Assembly (NCBI GenBank): GCA_031769625.1
Contig: JAUIMM010000720.1
Coordinates: forward strand, 1 to 64,000
Direction: 5' to 3'
Source of the DNA: Taudactylus pleione
Taxonomy: Eukaryota > Chordata > Amphibia > Anura > Myobatrachidae
DNA: 64,000 bases
Positions 1 through 9,906 of this stretch are shown here, piece by piece. The notes beneath the pieces were generated by a model that saw nothing but the letters and a program-made list of their open reading frames with translations, was not told the DNA's origin and ran no database searches. The number at the start of each line of letters is the position of its first letter. Position 1 is the first letter of the stretch. A program made the position numbers and the translations under genes.

Positions 1-74
1 CCATGTGCAGTGTTTAAGACACGATACAGTCTGTAAGCAGGTGTAAATATAATTCTGCATCAGGCCCACATATA

Positions 75-1256
75 CCATGTGCAGTGTGTAAGACACAATA
101 CAGTCTGTAAGCAGATGTACATATAATTCTGCACCAGGCCCACATATACCATGTGCAGTGTGTAAGACACGATACAGTCTGTAAGCAGGTGTACATATAA
201 TTCAGCATCAGGCCCACATATACCATGTGCAGTGTGTAAGACACGATACTGTCTGTAAGCAGGTGTACATATAACTCTGCATCAGGCCCACATATACCAT
301 GTGCAGTGTGTAAGACACGATACAGTCTGTAAGTAGGTGTACATATAATTCTGCATCAGGCCCACATATACCATCTGCAGTGTGTAAGACACAATACAGT
401 CTGTAAGCAGGTGTACATATAATTCTGCATCAGGCCCACATATACCATGTGCGGTGTGTAAGACACGATACAGTCTGTAAGTAGGTGTACATATAATTCT
501 GCATCAGGCCCACATATACCATCTGCAGTGTGTAAGACACAATACAGTCTGTAAGCACGGTACATATAATTCTGCATCAGGCCCACATATACCATGTGCA
601 GTGTGTAAGACACGATACAGTCTGTAAGTAGGTGTACATATAATTCTACATCAGGCGCACATATACCATGTGCAGTGTGTAAGACACAATACAGTCTGTA
701 AGCAGGTGTACATATAATTCTGCATCAGGCCCACATATACCATGTGCAGTGTGTAAGACACGATACAGTCTGTAAGCAGGTGTACATATAATTCAGCATC
801 AGGCCCACATATACCATGTGCAGTGTGTAAGACACGATACAGTCTGTAAGCAGGTGTACATATAACTCTGCATCAGGCCCACATATACCATGTGCAGTGT
901 GTAAGACACGATACAGTCTGTAAGTAGGTGTACATATAATTCTGCATCAGGCCCACATATACCATCTGCAGTGTGTAAGACACAATACAGTCTGTAAGCA
1001 GGTGTACATATAATTCTGCATCAGGCCCACATATACCATGTGCAGTGTGTAAGACACGATACAGTCTGTAAGTAGGTGTACATATAATTCTGCATCAGGC
1101 CCACATATACCATCTGCAGTGTGTAAGACACAATACAGTCTGTAAGCACGGTACATATAATTCTGCATCAGGCCCACATATACCATGTGCAGTGTGTAAG
1201 ACACGATACAGTCTGTAAGTAGGTGTACAGATAATTCTACATCAGGCGCACATATA
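75..1256 (+). repeat. Tandem 591-bp duplication (8 monomers, two copies)
   Basis: Bases 75-665 and 666-1,256 have the same eight-monomer order, including the attcagcatc monomer, the ataactctgc monomer, two ccatctgcag monomers and the attctacatcaggcgcac monomer. Differences are single bases, such as actgtctg against acagtctg and gtgcggtg against gtgcagtg. The homologous region at 9,981-10,571 has only one copy. The length equals seven 74-mers plus one 73-mer, so the exchange kept the monomer register. Confidence 0.88.
519..591 (+). repeat. 73-bp monomer variant, gcacggtac form
   Basis: This is the representative of a very common variant in which gcaggtgtacat is replaced by gcacggtacat, a net loss of one base. 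This copy also has ccatctgcag in place of ccatgtgcag, which creates a PstI-type CTGCAG. The gcacggtac form recurs every few monomers throughout the window. Together with a 74-mer it gives a 147-bp pair. It adds a second CpG to the monomer. Confidence 0.9.
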
Positions 1257-1551
1257 CCATGTGCAGTGTGTAAGACACGATACAGTATGTAAGCAGGTGT
1301 ACATATAATTCTGCATCAGGCCCACATATACCATGTGCAGTGTGTAAGACACAATACAGTCTGTAAGCTGGTGTACATATAATTCTGCATCAGGCCCACA
1401 TATACCATGTGCAGTGTGTAAGACACGATACAGTCTGTAAGTAGGTGTACATATAATTCTGCATCAGGCCCACATACACCATGTGCAGTGTGTAAGACAA
1501 AATACAATCTGTAAGCACGGTACATATAATTCTGCATCAGGCCTACATATA

Positions 1552-1633
1552 CCATGTGCAGTGTGTAAAAAATGATACAGTCTGTAAGCTACTAAGCACG
1601 TGTACATATAATTCTGCATCAGGCCCACATATA
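1552..1633 (+). repeat. 82-bp monomer variant, gctactaag subtype
   Basis: The monomer carries an 8-bp insertion after gtaagc, giving gtaagctactaagcacg, in which taagc is repeated at an 8-base spacing. This looks like a slippage product. The same monomer has an A-run in place of agacac (gtgtaaaaaatgatac or gtgtaaaaaaagatac). Copies of this subtype start at 1,552, 2,001, 8,566, 10,867, 16,927, 18,785, 23,811, 25,595, 27,298, 32,251 and 34,109. Each follows a monomer ending aggcctacatata. None occurs to the right of 34.2 kb. Confidence 0.93.
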
Positions 1634-1707
1634 CCATGTGCAGTGTATAAGACACTATACAGTCTGTAAGCAGGTGTATATATAATTCTGCATCAGGCCC
1701 ACATATA

Positions 1708-1780
1708 CCATGTGCAGTGTGTAAGACACGATACAGTCTGTAAACAGGTGTACATATAATTCTGCATCAGGCCCACATAA
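1708..1780 (+). repeat. 73-bp monomer variant, cataacc junction form
   Basis: This is the representative of a second 73-bp variant, in which the junction cacatataccatg has lost one base to become cacataaccatg. It marks Y-type segments, for example near 2,230, 8,810, 9,090, 11,090 and 17,150. With an additional g-to-t change (cagtcccacataacc) it marks Z-type segments, for example near 5,843, 13,447, 36,690, 40,306, 41,780, 44,216, 47,832, 49,233, 51,669, 55,285, 56,686, 59,122 and 62,738. It is therefore a useful landmark for aligning higher-order copies. Confidence 0.88.
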
Positions 1781-1928
1781 CCATGTGCAGTGTGTAAGAC
1801 ACAATACAGTCTGTAAGCAGGTGTACATATAATTCTGCATCAGGCCCACATATACCATGTGCAGTGTGTAAGACATGATACAGTCTGTAAGCACGGTACA
1901 TATAATTCTGCATTAGACCCACATATAC

Positions 1929-2111
1929 CATGTGCAGTGTGTAAGACAAAATACAATCTGTAAGCACGGTACATATAATTCTGCATCAGGCCTACATATA
2001 CCATGTGCAGTGTGTAAAAAATGATACAGTCTGTAAGCTACTAAGCACGTGTACATATAATTCTGCATCAGGCCCACATATACCATGTGCAGTGTATAAG
2101 ACACTATACAG
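1929..2111 (+). repeat. Displaced copy of 1,480-1,662 containing an 82-mer
   Basis: From the monomer at 1,929 to about 2,111 the sequence repeats 1,480-1,662 at an offset of 449 bp. This covers the gacaaaatacaatctg 73-mer, the gctactaag 82-mer and the start of the gtgtataagacactatac monomer. The matching region near 11,230-11,280 lacks it: there, a gacccacatata end is followed directly by the gtatgtaagcagg monomer. The net gain here is 155 bp, which is 73 plus 82. It looks like a two-monomer insertion or conversion event. Confidence 0.82.
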
Positions 2112-3337
2112 TATGTAAGCAGGTGTACATATAATTCTGCATCAGGCCCACATATACCATGTGCAGTGTGTCAGACAGAATACAGTCTGTAAGCAGGTGT
2201 ACATATAATTCTGCATCAGGCCCACATAACCATGTGCAGTGTGTAAGACACGATACAGTCTGTAAGTAGGTGTACATATAATTCTGCATTAGGCCCACAT
2301 ATGCCATGTGCAATGATGTAAGACACGATACAGTCTGTAAGTAGGTGTACATATAATTCTGCATCAGGCCCACATATACCATGTGCAGTGTGTAAGACAC
2401 AATACGATCTGTAAGCACGGTACATATAATTCTGCTTCAGGCCCACATATACCATGTGCAGTGTGTAAGACACAATACAGTCTGTAAGAAGGTGTACATA
2501 TAATTCTGCATCAGGCCCACATATACCATGTGCAGTGTGTAAGACACGATACAGTCTGTAAGTAGGTGTACATATAACTCTGCATTAGGCCCACATATAC
2601 CATGTGCAGTGTGTAAGACACAATACAGTCTGTAAGAAGGTGTACATATAATTCTGCATCAGGCCCACATATACCATGTGCAGTGTGTAAGACACAATAC
2701 AGTCTGTAAGCAGGTATACATATAATTCTGCATCAGGCCCACATATACCATGTGCAGTGTGTAAGACACAATACAATCTGTAAGCACGTGTATATATAAT
2801 TCTGCATCAGGCCCACATATACCATGTGCAGTGTGTAAATCATGATACAGTCTGTAAGCACGATACATATATTTCTGCATCAGGCCCACATATACTATGT
2901 GTAGTGTGTAAGACACGATAAAGTCTGTAAGCAGGTGTACATTTAATTCTGCATCAGGCCCACATATACCATGTGCAGTGTGTAAGCCACGATACAGTCT
3001 GTAAGCAGGTGTACATATAATTCTGCATTAGGCCCACATATACCATGTGCAGTGTGTAAAAGACGATACAGTCTGTAAGCAGGTATACATATAATTCAGC
3101 ATCAGGCCCACATATACCATGTGCAGTGTGTAAGACACGATACAGTCTATAAGCAGGTGTACATATAATTTTGCATCAGGCCCACATATACCATGTGCAG
3201 TGTGTAAGACACGATACAGTATGTAAGAAGGTGTACATATAATTCAGCATCAGGCCCACATATACCATGTGCAGTGTGAAAGACACAATACAGTCTGTAA
3301 GCACGGTACATATAATTCTGCATCAGGCCCACATATA

Positions 3338-5257
3338 CCATGTGCAGTGTGTAAGACACGATACAGTATGTAAGCAGGTGTACATATAATTCTGCATCAG
3401 GCCCACATATACCATGTGCAGTGTGTAAGACACAATACAGTCTGTAAGCAGGTGTACATATAATTCTGCATCAGGCCCACATATACCATGTGCAGTGTGT
3501 AAGACACGATAAAGTCTGTAAGCAGGTGTACATTTAATTCTGCATCAGACCCACATTTCCCATGTGCACTGTGTAAGACACGGTACAGTCTGTAAGCAGG
3601 TGTACATATAATCCTGCATCAGGCCCACATATACCATGTGCAGTGTGTAAAACACGATACAGTCTGTAAGCACGGTACATATAATTCTGTATCAGGCCCA
3701 CATATACCATGTGCAGTGTGTAAGACACAATACAGTATGTAAGAAGGTGTACATATAATACTGCATCAGGCCCACATATACCATGTGCAGTGTGTAAGAC
3801 ACGATACAGTCTGTAAGTAGGTGTACATATAATTCTGCATTAGGCCCACATATACCATGTGCAGTGTGTAAAACACAATACAGTCTGTAAGAAGGTGTAC
3901 ATATAATTCTGCATCAGGCCCACATATACCATGTGCAGTGTGTAAGACACAATACAGTCTGTAAGCAGGTATACATATAATTCTGCATCAGGCCCACATA
4001 TACCATGTGCAGTGTGTAAGACACAATACAATCTGTAAGCACGTGTATATATAATTCTGCATCAGGCCCACATATACCATGTGCAGTGTGTAAATCATGA
4101 TACAGTCTGTAAGCACGATACATATAATTCTGCATCAGGCCCACATATACTATGTGTAGTGTGTAAGACACGATAAAGTCTGTAAGCAGGTGTACATTTA
4201 ATTCTGCATCAGGCCCACATATACTATGTGTAGTGTGTAAGACACGATAAAGTCTGTAAGCAGGTGTACATTTAATTCTGCATCAGGCCCACATATACCA
4301 TGTGCAGTGTGTAAGACACGATACAGTATGTAAGCAGGTGTACATATAATTCTGCATCAGGCCCACATATACCATGTGCAGTGTGTAAGACACAATACAG
4401 TCTGTAAGCAGGTGTACATATAATTCTGCATCAGGCCCATATATACCATGTGCAGTGTGTAAGACACGATAAAGTCTGTAAGCAGGTGTACATTTAATTC
4501 TGCATCAGACCCACATTTCCCATGTGCACTGTGTAAGACACGGTACAGTCTGTAAGCAGGTGTACATATAATCCTGCATCAGGCCCACATATACCATGTG
4601 CAGTGTGTAAAACACGATACAGTCTGTAAGCACGGTACATATAATTCTGTATCAGGCCCACATATACCATGTGCAGTGTGTAAGACACAATACAGTATGT
4701 AAGAAGGTGTACATTTAATTCTGCATCAGGCCCACATATACCATGTGCAGTGTGTAAGACACAATACAGTCTGTAAGTAGGTGTACATATAATTCTGCAT
4801 TAGGCCCACATATACCATGTGCAGTGTGTAAAACACAATACAGTCTGTAAGAAGGTGTACATATAATTCTGCATCAGGCCCACATATACCATGTGCAGTG
4901 TGTAAGACACAATACAGTCTGTAAGCAGGTATACATATAATTCTGCATCAGGCCCACATATACCATGTGCAGTGTGTAAGACACAATACAATCTGTAAGC
5001 ACGTGTATATATAATTCTGCATCAGGCCCACATATACCATGTACAGTGTGTAAATCATGATACAGTCTGTAAGCACGATACATATAATTCTGCATCAGGC
5101 CCACATATACTATGTGTAGTGTGTAAGACACGATAAAGTCTGTAAGCAGGTGTACATTTAATTCTGCATCAGGCCCACATATACTATGTGTAGTGTGTAA
5201 GACACGATAAAGTCTGTAAGCAGGTGTACATTTAATTCTGCATCAGGCCCACATATA
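3338..5257 (+). repeat. Tandem 960-bp duplication (13 monomers, two copies)
   Basis: Bases 3,338-4,297 and 4,298-5,257 share monomer order and rare variants: cacatttcccatgtgcac, ataatcctgc, attctgtatcagg, gtgtaaatcatgatac, and paired actatgtgtagtg monomers with gtacatttaattc. Part of the unit (about 2,585-2,940) is present a third time, 1,255 bp to the left of its copy at 3,840, with only one actatgtgtagtg monomer. The copies differ at a few bases, for example gtgcagtg against gtacagtg near 5,042. The sequence right of 5,258 (gtaagccacgatac) matches that at about 2,975, as expected if the duplication was inserted into an older sequence. Confidence 0.87.
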
Positions 5258-7272
5258 CCATGTGCAGTGTGTAAGCCACGATACAGTCTGTAAGCAGGTG
5301 TACATATAATTCTGCATCAGGCCCACATATACCATGTGCAGTGTGTAAGCCATGATACAGTCTGTAAGCAGGTGTACATATAATTCTGCATCAGGCCCAC
5401 ATATACCATGTGTAGTGTGTAAGACACGATACAGTCTGTAAGTAGGTGTACATATAATTCTGCATCAGGCCCACATATACCATGTGCAGTGAGTAAGATA
5501 TGATACAGTCTGTAAGTAGGTGTACATATAATTCTGCATCAGGCCCACATATACCATGTGCAGTGTGTAAGACACGATACAGTTAGTAAGCAGGTGTACA
5601 TATAATTCTGCATCAGGCCCACATATACCATGTGCAGTGTGTAAAACACGATTCAGTCTATAAGCAGGTGTACATATAATTCTGCATCAGGCCCACATAT
5701 ACCATGTGCAGTGTGTAAGACACGATACAGTATGTAAGCAGGTGTTCATATAATTCTGCATCAGGCCCACATATACCATGTGCAGTGTGTAAGACGCAAT
5801 ACAGTCTGTAAGCAGGTGTACATATAATTCTGCATCAGTCCCACATAACCATGTGCAGTGTGAAAGACACGATACAGTCTGTAAGTAGGTGTACATATAT
5901 TTCTGCATCAGGCCCACATATACCATGTGCAGTGTGTAAGACACAATACAGTCTGTAAGCACGGTACGTATAATTCTGCATCAGGCCCACATATACCATG
6001 TGCAGTGTGTAAGACGCGATACAGTCTGTAAGCACGTGTACATATAATTCTGCATCAGGCCCACATATGACATGTGCAGTGTGTAAGACACAATACAATC
6101 TGTAAGAAGGTGTACATATAATTCTGCATCACGCCCACATATACCATGTGCAGTGTGTAAGACACAATACAGTCTTTAAGCAGGTGTACATATAATTCTG
6201 CATCAGGCCCACATATACCATGTGCAGTGTGTAAGACACGATACAGTCTGTAAGTAGGTGTACATATAATTCTGCATCAGGCCCACATATACCATGTGTA
6301 GTGTGTAAGACACGATACAGTCTGTAAGCAGGTGTACATATAATTCTGCATCAGGCCCACATATACCATGTGCAGTGTGTAAGACACAATACAGTCTGTA
6401 AGCAGGTGTACATATAATTCTGCATCAGGCCCACATATACCATGTGCAGTGTGTAAGACACGATACAGTCTGTAAGCACGTGTAAATATAATTCTGCATC
6501 AGGCCCACATATACCATGTGCAGTGTGTAAATCATGATACAGTCTGTAAGCACGATACATAGAATTCTGCATCAGGCCCACATATACCATGTGCAGTGTG
6601 TAAGACACAATACAGTCTGTAAGCAGGTGTACATATAATTCTGCATCAGGCCCACATATACCATGTGCAGTATGTAAGACACAATACAGTCTATAAGCAG
6701 GTGTACATATAATTCTGCATCAGGCCCACATATACCATGTACAGTGTGTAAGACACAATACAGTCTGTAAGCAGGTGTACATATAATTCTGCATCAGGCC
6801 CACATATACCATGTGTAGTGTGTAAGACACGATACAGTCTGTAAGTAGGTGTACATATAATTCTGCATCAGGCCCACATATACCATGTGCAGTGAGTAAG
6901 ATATGATACAGTCTGTAAGTAGGTGTACATATAATTCTGCATCAAGCCCACATATACCATGTGCAGTGTGTAAGACACGATACAGTATGTAAGCAGGTGT
7001 ACATATAATTCTGCATCAGGCCCACATATACCATGTGCAGTGTGTAAGACACAATACAGTCTGTAAGCAGGTGTACATATAATTCTGCATCAGGCCCACA
7101 TATACCATGTGCAGTGTGTAAGACACAATACAATCTGTAAGCACGGTACATATAATTCTGCATCAGGCCCACATATACCATGTGCAGTGTGTAAGACACG
7201 ATACAGTCTGTAAGCAGGTGTACATATAATTCTGCATCAGGCCCACATATACCATGTGCAGTGTGTAAGACA
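5258..7272 (+). repeat. Mixed segment with Z-type core at about 5.7-6.6 kb
   Basis: This is ordinary satellite sequence. Its core at 5,687-6,608 matches 13,295-14,215, including the tgttcatataa monomer, the cagtcccacataacc monomer, the catcacgcccac monomer and the gtgtaaatcatgatac monomer. The offset changes from 7,608 to 7,534 and back to 7,607, so each copy has gained or lost single monomers. It also holds gtgagtaagatatgatac monomers near 5,490 and 6,892, a variant that otherwise marks X blocks. I see nothing else in it. Confidence 0.75.
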
Positions 7273-7325
7273 TCATATAGTCTGTAAGCAGGTGTACATA
7301 TAATTCTGCATCAGGCCCACATATA

Positions 7326-7376
7326 CCATGTGCAGTGTATAAAACATGATACCATCTGTAAATAGGTGTACATATA
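7326..7376 (+). repeat. Truncated 51-bp monomer
   Basis: This monomer runs gtgtacatataccatg where the consensus has 23 more bases between the two. The missing stretch lies between the two acatata heptamers of the monomer, so one heptamer and the intervening bases are lost. The matching monomers at about 17,890, 24,700 and 33,210 are full length. It is the only monomer in the window that I saw shortened by more than one base. Confidence 0.9.
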
Positions 7377-7523
7377 CCATGTGCAGAGTGTAAAACATGA
7401 TACCATCTGTAAGTAGGTGTACATATAATTCTGCATCAGGCCCACATACACCATGTGCAGTGTGTAAGACACAATACAGTCTGTAAGCACGGTACATATA
7501 ATTCTGCATCAGGCCTACATATA

Positions 7524-7605
7524 CCATGTGCAGTGTGTAAAACATGATACAGTCTGTAAGCTTCTAAGCACGTGTACATATAATTCTGCATCAGGTCCAC
7601 ATATA
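7524..7605 (+). repeat. 82-bp monomer variant, gcttctaag subtype
   Basis: This sister form of the 82-mer has the 8-bp insertion as gtaagcttctaagcacg, which creates a HindIII-type AAGCTT. It keeps gtgtaaaacatgatac upstream rather than the longer A-run. Copies start at 7,524, 9,825 (with the further change aagaacg), 18,113, 24,923 and 33,437. As with the other subtype, the preceding monomer ends aggcctacatata and the following one usually carries cagtgtataagacac. The shared insertion site and neighbours suggest that both subtypes descend from one 82-bp ancestor. Confidence 0.93.
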
Positions 7606-7679
7606 CCATGTGCAGTGTATAAGACACGATACAGTCTGTAAGCAGGTGTACATATAATTCTGCATCAGGCCCACATATA

Positions 7680-7753
7680 CCATGTGCAGTGTGTAAGACA
7701 CGATACAGTCTGTAAGCAGGTGTACATATAATTCTGCATCAGGCCCACATATA
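7680..7753 (+). repeat. Exact consensus 74-bp monomer
   Basis: This copy carries the commonest base at every position and serves as the numbering reference (position 1 is the first c of ccatg). GC content is 32 of 74. It has one CpG, at positions 22-23 inside acacgatac. Short internal structure is visible: cagtgtgtaag at 8-18 is echoed by cagtctgtaag at 27-37, 19 bp later. The heptamer acatata occurs at 45-51 and again at 68-74. Small dyads are gtgt-aag-acac (12-22), taca-gtc-tgta (25-35), tgtaca (42-47) and cacat-N5-atgtg across the monomer junction. Confidence 0.95.
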
Positions 7754-9906
7754 CCATGTGCAGTGTGTAAGACACAATACAGTCTGTAAGCAGGTGTACA
7801 TATAATTCTGCATCAGGCCCACATATACCATGTGCAGTGTGTAAGACACAATACAGTCTGTAAGCAGGTGTACATATAATTCAGCATCAGGCCCACATAT
7901 ACCATGTGCAGTGTGTAAGACACGATACAGTCTGTAAGCAGGTGTACATATAATTCTGCATCAGTCCCACATATACCATGTGCAGTGTGTAAGACACAAT
8001 ACAGTCTGTAAGCAGGTGTACATATAATTCTGCATCAGGCCCACATATACCATGTGCAGTGTGTAAGACACGATACAGTCTGTAAGTAGGTGTACATATA
8101 ATTCTGCATCAGGCCCACATATACCATCTGCAGTGTGTAAGACAGAATACAGTCTGTAAGCACGGTACATATAATTCTGCATCAGGCCCACATATACCAT
8201 GTGCAGTGTGTAAGACACGATACAGTCTGTAAGTAGGTGTACATATAATTCTACATCAGGCGCACATATACCATGTGCAGTGTGTAAGACACGATACAGT
8301 ATGTAAGCAGGTATACATATAATTCTGCATCAGGCCCACATATACCATGTGCAGTGTGTAAGACACAATACAGTCTGTAAGCTGGTGTACATATAATTCT
8401 TCATCAGGCCCACATATACCATGTGCAGTGTGTAAGACACGATACAGTCTGTAAGAAGGTGTACATATAATTCTGCATCAGGCCCACATACACCATGTGC
8501 AGTGTGTAAGACACAATACAATCTGTAAGCACGGTACATATAATTCTGCATCAGGCCTACATATACCATGTGCAGTGTGTAAAAAAAGATACAGTCTGTA
8601 AGCTACTAAGCACGTGTACATACAATTCTGCATCAGGCCCACATATACCATGTGCAGTGTATAAGACACTATACAGTCTATAAGCAGGTGTATATATAAT
8701 TCTGCATCAGGCCCACATATACCATGTGCAGTGTGTAAGACACGATACAGTCTGTAAACAGGTGTACATATAATTCTGCATCAGGCCCACATAACCATGT
8801 GCAGTGTGTAAGACACAATACAGTCTGTAAGCAGGTGTACATATAATTCTGCATCAGGCCCACATATACCATGTGCAGTGTGTAAGACACGAAACAGTCT
8901 GTAAGCACGGTACATATAATTCTGCATCAGACCCACATATACCATGTGCAGTGTGTAAGAAACGATACAGTATGTAAGCCGGTTTACATATAATTCTGCA
9001 TCAGGCCCACATATACCATGTGCAGTGTGTCAGACAGAATACAGTCTGTAAGCAGGTGTACATATAATTCTGCATCAGGCCCACATAACCATGTGCAGTG
9101 TGTAAGACACGATACAGTCTGTAAGTAGGTGTACATATAATTCTGCATTAGGCCCACATATACCATGTGCAGTGTGTAAGACACAATACAGTCTGTAAGC
9201 ACGGTACGTATAATTCTGCATCAGGCCCACATATACCATGTGCAGTGTGTCAGACAGAATACAGTCTGTAAGCAGGTGTACATATAATTCTGCATCAGGC
9301 CCACATAACCATGTGCAGTGTGTAAGACACAATACAGTCTGTAAGCAGGTGTACATATAATTCTGCATCAGGACCACATATACCATGTGCAGTGTGTAAG
9401 ACACAATACAGTGTGTAAGCAGGTGTACATATAATTCTGCATCAGGCCCACATATACCATGTGCAATGTGTAAGACACGATACAGTCTGTAAGTAGGTGT
9501 ACATATAATTCTGCATCAGGCCCACATATACCATGTGCAGTGTGTAAGACACAATACAATCTGTAAACACGGTACATATAATTCTGCATCAGGCCCACAT
9601 ATACCATGTGTAGTGTGTAAGACACAATACAGTCTGTAAGCAGGTGTACATATAATTCTGCATCAGGCCCACATATACCATGTGCAGTGTGTAAGACACC
9701 ATACAGTCTGTAAGCAGGTGTACATATAATTCTGCATCAGGCCCACATACACCATGTGCAGTGTGTAAGACACAATACAGTCTGTAAGCACGGTACATAT
9801 AATTCTGCATCAGGCCTACATATACCATGTGCAGTGTGTAAAACATGATACAGTCTGTAAGCTTCTAAGAACGTGTACATATAATTCTGCATCAGGTCCA
9901 CATATA

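Larger units (their letters stand above)
1..3190 (+). repeat. Left-end block, second copy at 9,907-12,350
   Basis: The order of variant monomers here is repeated from 9,907. A distinctive tgtttaagac monomer opens both copies. The offset is 9,906 bp at first. It falls to 9,315 after an extra 591-bp duplication in this copy, then to 9,160 after a 155-bp insertion, then to 9,159 after one extra base near 2,315 (caatgatgtaag against caatgtgtaag). The match ends around 3,190, where this copy runs into gtatgtaagaagg while the other has cattatgtaag. The block includes 82-mers and the gtgtcagacagaatac monomer, so it is Y-type. Confidence 0.85.
7273..9906 (+). repeat. Y-type segment with 82-mers and a 51-bp truncated monomer
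   Basis: The segment holds two 82-mers near its start and middle (7,524 and 8,566) and a third at its end (9,825). The stretch from about 8,220 to 9,404 matches 16,581-17,765 at an offset of 8,361, including the attctacatcaggcgcac, gctggtgtac, gtaaacagg and gtgtcagacagaatac monomers. The beginning (7,273-7,627) instead resembles 17,877-18,216. The two sub-blocks are thus in the opposite order from the copy at 16.6-18.2 kb. Confidence 0.78.

Noticed and set aside
1676..1692. TATA-box promoter at gtgtatatataattc
   Set aside because: It is a one-base change of the ordinary gtgtacatataattc in the monomer and recurs in several places. No gene lies downstream.
3534..3728. A separate repeat family suggested by cacatttcccatgtgcac
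   Set aside because: It is a diverged but ordinary 74-bp monomer, duplicated with the 960-bp unit. It aligns over its whole length with the consensus.
7361..7400. Insertion point of a foreign element
   Set aside because: The odd spacing is explained completely by a 23-bp loss between two acatata heptamers. No foreign sequence is present.
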